NCBI GenBank assembly: GCA_035690495.1
Contig: DASSKK010000111.1
Coordinates: 18,146-82,145, forward strand
Reading direction: 5' to 3'
Origin: DASSKK01 sp035690495
GTDB lineage: Bacteria; Actinomycetota; Actinomycetes; Propionibacteriales; Nocardioidaceae
DNA: 64,000 nt
The stretch's first letter is position 1. Each line of letters begins with the position of its first letter. This document shows, piece after piece, positions 25,475-34,191 of this stretch. A program made the position numbers and the translations under genes. A model generated the notes under the pieces. That model worked only from the letters and a program-made list of their open reading frames with translations, was not told the origin of the DNA and made no database searches.

Positions 25475-25559
25475 GCCGCGAGTTCCTGCTCGTCCTCGTA
25501 TCACCGGGGGCCCGGCGCTGCTCGTCTCGGGGGGACTCCACCACGACGTCCGGGAAACG

Positions 25560-26993
25560 ATGACGGTCAGAACCGAGCTCGCGCCCGCGCCGGCACCGGC
25601 CGCGGAGCGCTTGCCACCTGCGCGGACGGCGCTGCTGCTGTCCGCCATCCTGCTGAGTGCCGCGGGGGGCACAGTGAGTGCGGTCGGCCTGCTCAACGCG
25701 GACAAGCCGCTGGTCGTCGTCCCCCTGGCGCTCGCCGTGGGTGCCGTGGCAGCGGCGCTCGCGGTGACCAGGTTCGCCGTGTTCGTCATGCTGATGATCG
25801 CGCTGAGAGCCAGCGTCGACGTCAGCAAGCTCACCCCGAGCAGCCAGAGCGCGACCCGTGCGCAGGAGCTGTCCAGCCGCGTGCTCACTCCGTCCACGCT
25901 CGTGGTCGGGCTCTTCATCGTGGCGGCTGCCCTGTGGCTGCTCGCCCAGGCGCGGTCCGGGAACCTGCATCGCGGTCTGGCCCTGCGACGAGCGTGGGTG
26001 CTGTTCGCCCTCACGGGCTTCCTCAGCCTGTTGGCTTCGGCGGACCGGACGCGCACGCTCGTGGGGGCGGCACAGGTGCTGGCGATCGCGTTGATGTACG
26101 TCGTGCTCGACGAGCTGATGACAGACGTCCGCACACGGAACCGACTGCTCACCGCTGTCTACGCCTCCGCGCTGGGACCGCTGCTCTACACCATTGCCGG
26201 ATTCGCGCTCGGGAACCCGGCGGCGCAGGTGAAGGGCGACTTCCTCCGGCTCGCCGGCACGTTCACCCAGACCAACGACTTCGGCCGCTACCTGATGATC
26301 CTGATCCTCTTCGGCGTCGCGGTGTTCCGCCACGTGAAGAGAAACTGGCGGCCCGCATTCGCCCTCATGATCGGCACGTGCGCGGTGTTCATGCTCCTCA
26401 CCTACACGCTGACAGCGATCTTCGGCACGGCGCTCGGTCTGCTCGTCCTGGGGATCTGGCACAGCAGACGGGTGCTGGTCGGCCTGGTGGTCGCCGGCCT
26501 GTGCGCGTTCGTGGTGGCTCCGCAGCTGGTGGCCCGGGTGAACAGCGTCGGGCCGACATCGGCGTCATACAACTCCCCCGGCTACCACTCGAGCTCGCTG
26601 CTCTGGCGGTTCTCCTACTGGGAGCAGGTGCTGCCACTGGCCAACGCGGACCCGGTCACCGGTATCGGTCTGAACATGACCGCGACGATGACCGAGCAGA
26701 ACAAGCAGCCGCACAACGACTTCCTCCGCGCCTACGTCGAGGAAGGAGTCGTCGGCGAGCTCGCCTTCCTCGCGGTGCTGGCCGCCATGGTGGCGCTCGG
26801 TGTTCGGGCCACCCGGGCCTCACCGCGAGGCTCGCTGGACCGCGGAGTCGGCGCGGGGTTTCTCGCGTGTGCCGTCGCCATCGTGGCCTCCAGCGCCGCC
26901 GACAACGTGTTCACCAACGTGGCCGTGCAGTGGTATCTCGTGGCGTTCGCCGCGGCTGCGAGCAGCGTCGTACGACGCCGCCGGGACCAGTGA
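25560..26993 (+). CDS. O-antigen ligase/polymerase-like protein (Wzy-type)
   Basis: A 477-residue membrane protein with about 11-12 hydrophobic helices. The Wzy_C signature is near residue 380: NKQPHNDFLRAYVEEGVVGELAFL, with the conserved H-N-D-F. Proteins of this type polymerise repeat units on the outer face of the membrane. It ends RRRRDQ and its last 174 nt overlap, tail-to-tail, the 3' end of the minus-strand glycosyltransferase gene. A second polymerase-like gene is at 58800. Confidence 0.85.
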   Translation: MTVRTELAPAPAPAAERLPPARTALLLSAILLSAAGGTVSAVGLLNADKPLVVVPLALAVGAVAAALAVTRFAVFVMLMIALRASVDVSKLTPSSQSATRAQELSSRVLTPSTLVVGLFIVAAALWLLAQARSGNLHRGLALRRAWVLFALTGFLSLLASADRTRTLVGAAQVLAIALMYVVLDELMTDVRTRNRLLTAVYASALGPLLYTIAGFALGNPAAQVKGDFLRLAGTFTQTNDFGRYLMILILFGVAVFRHVKRNWRPAFALMIGTCAVFMLLTYTLTAIFGTALGLLVLGIWHSRRVLVGLVVAGLCAFVVAPQLVARVNSVGPTSASYNSPGYHSSSLLWRFSYWEQVLPLANADPVTGIGLNMTATMTEQNKQPHNDFLRAYVEEGVVGELAFLAVLAAMVALGVRATRASPRGSLDRGVGAGFLACAVAIVASSAADNVFTNVAVQWYLVAFAAAASSVVRRRRDQ

Positions 26994-28178
26994 CAGGTAC
27001 AGCCGCTCCAACGCAGCAGCCGCCGCCTCCCAGCGGAAGGTCCCCAGCACGTGCCTGCACAGCTCCCGGGCACCGAGCTCGTCGGGGTTCGCGAGCAAGT
27101 CGGTCAGCCGACGCGCCAGCGCCTGCTCGTCACCAGCGGGCACGAAGTGGGCGGCCGCGGCACAGTCGCCGGCGATCTCGCGGTGCGGCGCGATGTCGCT
27201 GGCCAGCACCGGTACGCCGTACGACGCCGCTTCGAGCATCGTCAACGGCATGCCCTCCAATAGGGACGGCTGGACGAACACCGCCGCGTTCGAGTAGAGC
27301 TCGGCGAGGGCGTCGCCGTACACGTAGCCGCACATCCGCACCCGAGGATCGGCGCCCGCCTCCTCGCGAAGCCTGGCGACGTAGTCGTCGGTGAACGACG
27401 AGTCCCCGGCGATCACCAGTGGCATGTCGCCCGGGACCCGCCGGTAGGCCCGGATCAGCAGGTCGGGGGCCTTCTCGGGCACCAGCCTGCCGACGAACAG
27501 CGCATACTCGCCGGTTCGCAGACCCCACCGCCGGACGATCTCGTCCGCAGGACGCGGGACCGGCTCGTCGACGCCGTTGGGGATGTAGCAGCAGTGCCGG
27601 TCGAAGGCGTCGGCGTAGTGGGACTCCAGCTCCTTGCTCACCACGACGGTCGCATGAGGAACCCGAGCGCTCATCCAGTGGCCGAGCCCGAGCACCCGCC
27701 GGGCGGTTGGCCCCCACTTCGCACGCTCGTGGTCAAGCCCGTGGACGGTGACCACCACCCGCGAACGAGGCGACAGGGCACGAACCAAAGGAGCCGCCAG
27801 GACGGGCCCGAGTGCGTGGTAGTGGACGATGTCCGGCGGGTCGCCGACGGTGGACAGCGACGAGGCCACGCTGTGACCGATCGCGTCGAGGTGCTTGGTG
27901 CCCACGGTCCACGTCCCGCACAGGTGCATGCCGCGGTAGGTGTGCTCCTGGCTGGTGCCGTAGCTCGCCCGGCAGTACACGTCGACCCGGTGCCCGCGCG
28001 CCGCGAGCCGGGCGCCGAGCTCCTCGACGTGGTGCTCGACCCCGCCGTACGTCGCAGGCAGGCCCTTCTGACCGATCATCGCGATGTGCAGCGGCTGGTC
28101 GGCCCGGGCCCTCTCGGTCCGGATCCGCTCCTCTGCGGGAGCAGGGCGCTGTGCGGGGATCAGCGGTTGGGTGCTCAT
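26820..28178 (-). CDS. GT4 family glycosyltransferase (DUF1972-type N-terminus)
   Basis: A 452-residue enzyme. After about 30 residues it has IAMIGQKGLPATYGGVEHHVEELG, the glycine-rich acceptor loop of this GT4 group; VHYHALGP near 116; VGRLVPEKAPDLLIRAY near 230; and LLEGMPLTMLEAASYGVPVLASD near 315, the donor-binding E-x7-E. The normal domain ends near residue 395; the remaining ~55 residues are low-complexity and lie over the end of the polymerase gene, so the native stop may once have been earlier. Divergently transcribed from the Wzz-like gene. Confidence 0.83.
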   Translation of the reverse strand: MSTQPLIPAQRPAPAEERIRTERARADQPLHIAMIGQKGLPATYGGVEHHVEELGARLAARGHRVDVYCRASYGTSQEHTYRGMHLCGTWTVGTKHLDAIGHSVASSLSTVGDPPDIVHYHALGPVLAAPLVRALSPRSRVVVTVHGLDHERAKWGPTARRVLGLGHWMSARVPHATVVVSKELESHYADAFDRHCCYIPNGVDEPVPRPADEIVRRWGLRTGEYALFVGRLVPEKAPDLLIRAYRRVPGDMPLVIAGDSSFTDDYVARLREEAGADPRVRMCGYVYGDALAELYSNAAVFVQPSLLEGMPLTMLEAASYGVPVLASDIAPHREIAGDCAAAAHFVPAGDEQALARRLTDLLANPDELGARELCRHVLGTFRWEAAAAALERLYLSLVPAASYDAARSRGERHEIPLHGHVGEHVVGGAGGHDGDGTREKPRADSAVQRASR

Positions 28179-28206
28179 GGAAGGAGGAGCGCCTCGGCGC
28201 AGCGGG

Positions 28207-28218
28207 GATACCGGTATC
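28207..28218. promoter_or_regulatory. GATACCGGTATC palindrome between divergent polysaccharide genes
   Basis: A perfect 12-bp dyad in the 69-bp gap between the glycosyltransferase (start 28178, minus) and the Wzz-like gene (start 28248, plus). The same half-site, GATACCGG, forms the inverted repeat at 43196-43229. Likely an operator for a dimeric regulator. Confidence 0.55.
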
Positions 28219-28247
28219 AAGCGCGGGGCGCGAACGCTCTGACTCGG

Positions 28248-29387
28248 GTGGAGATCGTCGACTACCTGAAGGTGGCGCGCCGGCGGCTGTGGATCCTCAT
28301 GGTGGTGCCCCTGCTCGCAGCGGGCGGAGTGCTCGCCTACCACTTCGCGGCCCCGAGCACCTATCAGGCGTCCGCCTACGTGTTCATCCCCGACGTCGTC
28401 TCGGGTAGCAACAGCGCCTACAGCGGCGCCGGGGGCGCCGGCAACTGGGTCAGCGCCTTCTCGGCCACCGCAACCTCCCCGATCGTGACGCGGCCGGTGG
28501 CCGAACGGGTCGGGCTGCCGACCAAGAAGATCGCCGACGGGCTGACCGTAACCCAGATCGGGCAGAGCTCGCAGCTCGAGGTCCAGTTCGCCGGGACCAG
28601 TCCCGTCGTCGCTCGCGACGTGGTCAGCGACGTGGCCACGCGGACGCCGAAGGCGCTGTTCGCGCCGCAGCTCGAGCAGGCCGACAAGGCCGTGAGCAGA
28701 GCCCAGCACAGCTTGCAGGCGATCAACACCGAGCTGCTGGCCAACGCCACCGCCTCGGGGACCGCCGCCCCCGTCCAGCTGTACAGCAGCGAGCTCGACC
28801 TGCTCGCACGGCTGCGCGACCAGCGGTCCGCCGCCCGGTCCGCCGGCCACTCCAGCGCCGCGGCCGCAGCCAGGGCCAAGATCGCCATCACCAAGGCGCA
28901 AGTGGCCACCCTCGAGACCCAGGTGGCGACGTACAAGAGCCTGACCGCCCAGAGGCGTGCCGCCACCGGCGTGCTCGCGACGGCCCAGCAAGACCTCCAG
29001 TCGGTGAGGTCCCAGTACGCCGCCGCAGTGGCCCCGCACACCGTCACGATGCTCCCGGTCACTTCGGTGGGGCTCGGCGTCGTGCTGCTCAAGGGGGTCC
29101 TGCCCGCCATGATCGCGGCGCTCCTGGTGGCGTTCTGCCTCGTCGCGGCACTCGAGCTGCTGGCCGGCAACCGCGGACGCCCTGGTGGTGCCGAGCAGGA
29201 CCCCGCGAACCGGCCAAGACCTCCGGCTCGGCGCACGTCGGCTCTGCGTCCGTTCCCGGTGTCGAGCAACTACCGTGGTGAGCCGTCGTTCCGGCCGCGC
29301 CTACCGCGCTCGCCTCTGGGGCCGCTACCTCAGCGGAGTCCGGCGAATGGCGGACCATCCCGGGCCGGGCCCGCCACGCGCCGATGA
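28248..29387 (+). CDS. Wzz-type chain-length/co-polymerase protein
   Basis: A 379-residue protein with the Wzz layout: YLKVARRRLWILMVVPLLAAGGVLAYHFA (first membrane helix), a periplasm-side domain with long helical segments (residues ~140-260, many Ala/Gln heptads), and a second helix near 278 (VVLLKGVLPAMIAALLVAFCLVAALELLAG). No kinase domain follows; instead there is a ~80-residue Pro/Arg-rich tail. It probably sets the length of the polymer made by the product of 25560. The GTG at 28248 is the first suitable codon after the palindrome; no strong ribosome-binding site is seen. Confidence 0.8.
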   Translation: MEIVDYLKVARRRLWILMVVPLLAAGGVLAYHFAAPSTYQASAYVFIPDVVSGSNSAYSGAGGAGNWVSAFSATATSPIVTRPVAERVGLPTKKIADGLTVTQIGQSSQLEVQFAGTSPVVARDVVSDVATRTPKALFAPQLEQADKAVSRAQHSLQAINTELLANATASGTAAPVQLYSSELDLLARLRDQRSAARSAGHSSAAAAARAKIAITKAQVATLETQVATYKSLTAQRRAATGVLATAQQDLQSVRSQYAAAVAPHTVTMLPVTSVGLGVVLLKGVLPAMIAALLVAFCLVAALELLAGNRGRPGGAEQDPANRPRPPARRTSALRPFPVSSNYRGEPSFRPRLPRSPLGPLPQRSPANGGPSRAGPATRR

Positions 29388-30343
29388 AGGACGTCGGGCT
29401 CAGTCCGCTCCCGGCCCACCACCCGCGGACGAGTGCGCGCCCGGGCGAGGCGCCGGTCTTCCTGGTCGGAGCAGCCCGCTCGGGGACGACCCTGCTCTAC
29501 AAGGCGATGGCGCTCCACCCGGACGTGTCCTGGCCGTCGAACTGGGTGGCGCGGTTCCCGGCGGTGCCTCAGCTCGCGGCGCTCAACCGGGTCGCCCGCG
29601 CCCTGCCCGGGCGCCGCAGCCACGTGTGGTTCGGGCGCCACGGCGACAACGCCTATGTGTACGGCGCTCGCCGACCGCTGCGCGACCGGTTGCTCCCGAC
29701 ACCCCACGAGGCGGAGCCGCTCTACGCCCACGCGGGCATCCCGGAGTTTCCTGCCGGCGACGCGGAGCTCGACCGAGCCGTCGCGGAACGGCTCCGGTGG
29801 GACTTCAGCGCGATCTCGCGCTGGGACGGGCGACGGCAGGTGCTGAGCAAGAGGATCGCCAACGACCGCCGGATCCCGTGGCTGTGCGAGGTGTTCCCGC
29901 AAGCCCGCTTCATCGAGATCGTCCGCGACGGCCGCGCGGTGGCCGCGTCGCTGGCGGCCGTCGACTGGTGGGAGGCGAACACAGTGTGGTGGTATGGCGG
30001 AACTCCCGGGGACTGGCGGTCCACCGGCGGGCACCCCTGGGAGCTGTGCGCCCGGAACTGGGTCGAGGAGGTGCGCACGATCCGTCGGGGCTTCGCCGCT
30101 GTCGACGCTGCGAGGGTGCTGTCAGTCCGTTACGAGGATGTGGTCCGCGACCCGATGACGAGCCTGGAGAAGGCGATGGAGTTCTGCGGCCTCGACGCCG
30201 CGGCACCCGCCTGGCGCCGCGGCATGGGCGAGGTCAGGTTCCCCAACCAGAACGAACGCTGGCGGGCGACTCTCTCCGAGGAGGACCGCGCCGTCGTGGA
30301 GTCGGTGCAGCACGAGGAGCTCGAACGCTACGGCTACTGCTGA
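29384..30343 (+). CDS. PAPS-dependent sulfotransferase
   Basis: A 319-residue sulfotransferase, transferring sulfate from PAPS to a hydroxyl or amine. The 5'-phosphosulfate loop is VFLVGAARSGTTLLYKAM (about 25-42) and the 3'-phosphate site is FIEIVRDGRAVAASL (about 177-191), with RYEDVVRDP further on. Its ATG overlaps the Wzz-like gene stop (ATGA). It is the first of three non-identical sulfotransferases in locus A, implying a sulfated polymer. Confidence 0.88.
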   Translation: MKDVGLSPLPAHHPRTSARPGEAPVFLVGAARSGTTLLYKAMALHPDVSWPSNWVARFPAVPQLAALNRVARALPGRRSHVWFGRHGDNAYVYGARRPLRDRLLPTPHEAEPLYAHAGIPEFPAGDAELDRAVAERLRWDFSAISRWDGRRQVLSKRIANDRRIPWLCEVFPQARFIEIVRDGRAVAASLAAVDWWEANTVWWYGGTPGDWRSTGGHPWELCARNWVEEVRTIRRGFAAVDAARVLSVRYEDVVRDPMTSLEKAMEFCGLDAAAPAWRRGMGEVRFPNQNERWRATLSEEDRAVVESVQHEELERYGYC

Positions 30344-31857
30344 GGCGGGGACACTGCCGTCCCACCCGACGGTCCGACCTCCGCGAGCGCCTGCCTCGGC
30401 GGCGCATCGATCGTGACCAGGAGGGGGTCGGCGTCCACCTGAAGCGCTGCCGTCTGCGAGCGGAGCGAGCCGGGGGCGGCCGAGCCCGTCAGGGTCCTCA
30501 CCCGGGCGGACGCGGGGAGCCGGAGCACCGCGGCGTCCGAAGCCCGCGTCCCGTCGCCCTGGCTCGCCCAGAGCACCAGCGTGGTCTGCCGGGAGTTTCC
30601 GATCGCGACCCCACTCACCCCGGGCACGGCCGTGGCCCGGATGTAGGACGCCGACCTGACCAACCTCGCGAGGTGGCGGTAGATGTTCCCGGCAGGACGC
30701 ACCGTCCCATCGTCGTCCACCAGCGCGAAGAGCGACTCATCGCTGCTCTGCGGAGCCTTCAACGGCAGCCAGTCGATCTCGCGGACACCGGCGGCGAGCA
30801 GCAGGCACACCGACTTGACCATCTCGGCCCGGGCGGCACCGGTCATCGGATCGGTGCTACGTCCCAGCTCCCAGGCCTGCACCGGAATGTCGGCCGGCGT
30901 CGTCGCCCGCAGGTAGGCGAGAACTGCCGGCAGCACCGCGGCGGACTCGTAGAAGTGCAGCTGTCGGGTGTCGAACACGTGCCTGTCCAGAAGCCGGGCG
31001 TCGGCCGCGAGGTAGACCAGGTCACGCCGGGACTGTCCGGTGTAGAGCATCGTCTTCAGCTGGTCCGGCGACGACGCGTGCTCGGGTTGTCGGGCGGTGC
31101 GGTAGTAGGCGTTGAACGCCGCCACCGCTCTCGCCGGGTGGCCGGCCATCAGCAGCCGCTGTGCCACGGCATTGCCATACACGCCGGTCGACATCCCCCA
31201 GTCCGCCACGACGGCGTCCGGATCGGTCCGGCGGATGGCGGTCGCCGCCACAGCGGTGAGTCGCATCAGCTGTGCCAGCGTCCCACCCCACTGGTAGGCG
31301 GTATTCGGCTCGTTCTCGACGGCGAACTCGTGGATGCCGTCCCCTGAGTAGCGGTTCACGGTCGCCTTGACGAAGGCGGCGTACGCCTGGAGGTCCGTGG
31401 GCATCTGCGACTCGGAGTTCGTCCCGTGGCGATGCTGCGCCTGGCGTTGGGTCAGCCAGCACGCACCGACCCTGATCCGGACGTGCACCCGGACGCCCAA
31501 CGACCGCGCCTGGGCGGCGATCCGATCGGGTGCCGACCAGTTCCACTCGCCCGGCGATCGCTCCACGTCGCACCAGACCACCGGAAGCCAGCTGGTCGCT
31601 CCCGGAAACCCTTGCAGGAACCGGCGAGCAGTGCTGACGTGGTACCAATCCGGTTTGAAGCCGAGCACCGCATGGTGAGTCACGAGAGGGGCTCTGCCAT
31701 GGCTGACGACGGTCGCGGCGGGCGGAGGTTTCGGTGTGACCGCGCGTGGGGTGTGCGTGCAGCCGGCGGACAAGAGGACCCAGACCACGCAACTGGCCAC
31801 AGCGGCTCGTCCTCCACCCACCCTCAGCCGAGTGCCTCGGACCCGCCGGTGATACAC
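30334..31857 (-). CDS. Secreted lipoprotein, glycoside-hydrolase-like TIM barrel
   Basis: A 507-residue protein with a lipoprotein signal (VVWVLLSAGC) and a TIM-barrel-like domain. The sequence EFAVENEPNTAYQWGG near residue 188 has the N-E-P acid/base pattern of clan GH-A hydrolases, and VQAWELGRSTDP near 345 is a candidate nucleophile strand. A beta-rich C-terminal segment follows. It would cleave or trim a polysaccharide outside the cell. The family was not identified more closely. It overlaps the sulfotransferase gene tail-to-tail by 10 nt. Confidence 0.72.
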   Translation of the reverse strand: MYHRRVRGTRLRVGGGRAAVASCVVWVLLSAGCTHTPRAVTPKPPPAATVVSHGRAPLVTHHAVLGFKPDWYHVSTARRFLQGFPGATSWLPVVWCDVERSPGEWNWSAPDRIAAQARSLGVRVHVRIRVGACWLTQRQAQHRHGTNSESQMPTDLQAYAAFVKATVNRYSGDGIHEFAVENEPNTAYQWGGTLAQLMRLTAVAATAIRRTDPDAVVADWGMSTGVYGNAVAQRLLMAGHPARAVAAFNAYYRTARQPEHASSPDQLKTMLYTGQSRRDLVYLAADARLLDRHVFDTRQLHFYESAAVLPAVLAYLRATTPADIPVQAWELGRSTDPMTGAARAEMVKSVCLLLAAGVREIDWLPLKAPQSSDESLFALVDDDGTVRPAGNIYRHLARLVRSASYIRATAVPGVSGVAIGNSRQTTLVLWASQGDGTRASDAAVLRLPASARVRTLTGSAAPGSLRSQTAALQVDADPLLVTIDAPPRQALAEVGPSGGTAVSPPQQ

Positions 31858-31930
31858 CGAACACGTATCTCACCTGCTGCCCGGCGCTCCTTGACAGTGA
31901 GACCGACATGTCGTCGAGGAGGGGTATCGA

Positions 31931-32896
31931 TTGTCCACACGCGGAGGGGAACTGCTGGTGCTGGGCTGGCACAGCATCGAAGCTTCATGGTGCTTCCCCA
32001 GGCGCCGGGCGCTGTCGGTAGGGGGCTTCGCGTGGCAGGTAGCGCTCCTCCGTCGGCTGGCCAACGTCGTCCCCTTGGAGGACGGGCTGGCCAGTCTCGC
32101 CGAAGGGCGGCCGCTGCCTCCCCGGGCTGTCGCGCTCACCTTCGACGACGGGTACGCCGACACGCTCACCGTGGTCGCCCCCCTGCTGCGGCGCCATCGG
32201 ATGCCGGCCACCTTCTTCGTCTGCCCGGGACTGCTGGAGCGGACGGTGAGGCCCTGGTGGGAGGTGGCCAGCTGGGCGATCCGGGCCGGCCGCAGCCCCC
32301 GAGTCGACTGGCGGGGTAGGCGCTACTCCCTGTCCGTGCCGCGGAACCGTCGAGCCGCGATGGAGGTCGTGCTGCACGACCTGAAGGAGACCGGTCACGT
32401 GGACCGTGACCTGGCCATCTCCCAGCTGGTGGAGAGCTGTCGTCCCGCGGCCGCGCTCGACACCGACCGTCTGCTCCTGGACTGGCCGGGCGCACGCCGC
32501 CTGGTCGAATCCGGCTTCACGGTGGGCTCGCACACGGTCTCCCACTGGATCCTCGGCCAGGAGAGGGAGACCACCCAGAAGCAGGAGGTGGTCGAGGCCA
32601 GGGAGGCGTTGGCCGACAGGCTGGGCATCGAGGCGCACACGTTCTGCTACCCGAACGGCCGGGCATGCGACTTCACCGGCGAGACCATGGAGATCGTCGC
32701 CAATGCGGGGCATCGCTTCGCGATCACCACAATCCCGGGACGCAACGACGCCGGCACGCTGCCCTGGACAGTGCGCAGGGTGATGCTGGACGCCCACCAC
32801 GGCCCCGCCGCCTTCGTCGCGCTGCTCGATACGGACCGCAAGGGAGCCCGTCCCCTCCCCGCTGCGTTGCGGGCGAACAAGGACAGGGCGTGCTGA
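31931..32896 (+). CDS. Polysaccharide deacetylase (NodB-fold)
   Basis: A 321-residue carbohydrate esterase family 4-like protein. VALTFDDGYADT (about 67-78) holds the catalytic base Asp and metal Asp, and VGSHTVSHWIL (about 199-209) the H-x3-H metal site; FCYPNGR near 236 is motif 3. It would remove acetyl groups from N-acetylhexosamines. No signal peptide is visible, so it may act on intracellular precursors or be exported another way. It starts with TTG behind GAGGAGGGG and is four bases ahead of the next gene. Confidence 0.9.
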   Translation: MSTRGGELLVLGWHSIEASWCFPRRRALSVGGFAWQVALLRRLANVVPLEDGLASLAEGRPLPPRAVALTFDDGYADTLTVVAPLLRRHRMPATFFVCPGLLERTVRPWWEVASWAIRAGRSPRVDWRGRRYSLSVPRNRRAAMEVVLHDLKETGHVDRDLAISQLVESCRPAAALDTDRLLLDWPGARRLVESGFTVGSHTVSHWILGQERETTQKQEVVEAREALADRLGIEAHTFCYPNGRACDFTGETMEIVANAGHRFAITTIPGRNDAGTLPWTVRRVMLDAHHGPAAFVALLDTDRKGARPLPAALRANKDRAC

Positions 32897-32899
32897 GCC

Positions 32900-34168
32900 A
32901 TGCGTGTGCTGCATGTCAACAAGTTCTTGTACCGGCGCGGAGGCGCGGAGGCGTACCTGCTCGACGTGGCCACGCTTCAGCGTGCCGCAGGCGACGAAGT
33001 CGCGCTCTTCGGCATGCAGCACCCGGAGAACGGGCCGCTCCCCTATGCGGCCCACTTCCCGACGCAGGTGGACCTGGAGACTGCCCCCGAGTCCGTGAAC
33101 GAGCGACTGCGCGTCGCGGCACGGATGTTCTACTCACCGTCCAGCCGCCGCGGGCTCGCGGCCGTGCTCGCCGACTTCCGCCCGGACGTCGTGCACCTGC
33201 ACAACGTCTACCACCAGCTCTCCCCTTCGGTCCTGCGGGCGGTGGCCGAGGCACGCATTCCGGCGGTGATGACGCTGCACGACTACAAGCTCGCGTGTCC
33301 GTCGTACCTCATGCTCGCCGACGGCCGGGTCTGCGACGCCTGCCTGGACGGCCACTTCCGGCACGCGGTCACCCGACGCTGCAAGGACGGATCGCTGGCG
33401 GCGAGCGCGCTGCTGGCCGCCGAGTCGGCCTTCCAGCGCCGGTCGCGCGCCTACGACCCGGTGCACACGTTCGTGTGCCCGAGTCGTTTTCTCGCGGGGG
33501 TGATGCAGCGCGCCGGGGTGTACGTCGACCGGCTGGCCGTGCTCGGCAACTTCGTCGACGCGTCGGCGACGACGCCCAAGCGCGCACCGGGCGGCGGCGC
33601 CGTCTACGTCGGCAGGCTTTCCCCCGAGAAGGGCGTCGACACTCTTGTCGCCGCTGCCGGAAGGCTCCCCTGGTTGCGCGTCGACATCGTCGGCGAGGGG
33701 CCGCACGCTCTGGCGCTCCGGGCACTCGGCGACGAGCTCGCCCCCGGCCGGGTCAGGTTCCACGGAAGACTCCCCCGCAACCGGGTGCTCGACGTGATTC
33801 GTGCGAATGCTGTCGTAGTGGTCCCTTCGCGGTGCAACGAGAACCAGCCGATGGCGGTCCTGGAGGCGTTCGCGTGCGGCGTCCCGGTCGTCGCGTCGCA
33901 GCTGGGCGGGCTGCCCGAGCTGGTGTCGGACGGCTGCGGGGCCCTGGTGGCACCCGATGACGCCGACGATCTCGCCGATCGGCTGGAGGCCCTGCTCGGC
34001 GATCCGCACCGTGCCCACGCCATGGGCGCGGCAGCCCGCAGCCTGGTGCTGCGCCGACACTCTCCCCAGGCTCATCTCGACGCGCTTGCAGGGATCTACC
34101 GGGAGGCTGCTCGGGCCCCCCGCCGGAGAGGGGTATCACGCGCCACGACGGGTGCTCTTGTCCACTAG
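32900..34168 (+). CDS. GT4 family glycosyltransferase
   Basis: A 422-residue GT4 protein starting RVLHVNKFLYRRGGAEAYLLDVA (acceptor loop RGGAE). VVHLHNVYHQLSPS is near 95. A Cys cluster (ACPSY, VCDACLDGHFRHAVTRRC, about 133-160) matches the metal-binding insert seen in some GT4 enzymes of exopolysaccharide loci. The donor site shows VYVGRLSPEKGVDTL near 236 and SRCNENQPMAVLEAFACGVPVVAS near 310. Donor sugar unknown. It is co-oriented and nearly contiguous with the deacetylase gene. Confidence 0.88.
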   Translation: MRVLHVNKFLYRRGGAEAYLLDVATLQRAAGDEVALFGMQHPENGPLPYAAHFPTQVDLETAPESVNERLRVAARMFYSPSSRRGLAAVLADFRPDVVHLHNVYHQLSPSVLRAVAEARIPAVMTLHDYKLACPSYLMLADGRVCDACLDGHFRHAVTRRCKDGSLAASALLAAESAFQRRSRAYDPVHTFVCPSRFLAGVMQRAGVYVDRLAVLGNFVDASATTPKRAPGGGAVYVGRLSPEKGVDTLVAAAGRLPWLRVDIVGEGPHALALRALGDELAPGRVRFHGRLPRNRVLDVIRANAVVVVPSRCNENQPMAVLEAFACGVPVVASQLGGLPELVSDGCGALVAPDDADDLADRLEALLGDPHRAHAMGAAARSLVLRRHSPQAHLDALAGIYREAARAPRRRGVSRATTGALVH

Positions 34169-34191
34169 CCGATGGACGAGTCGAGACACGG

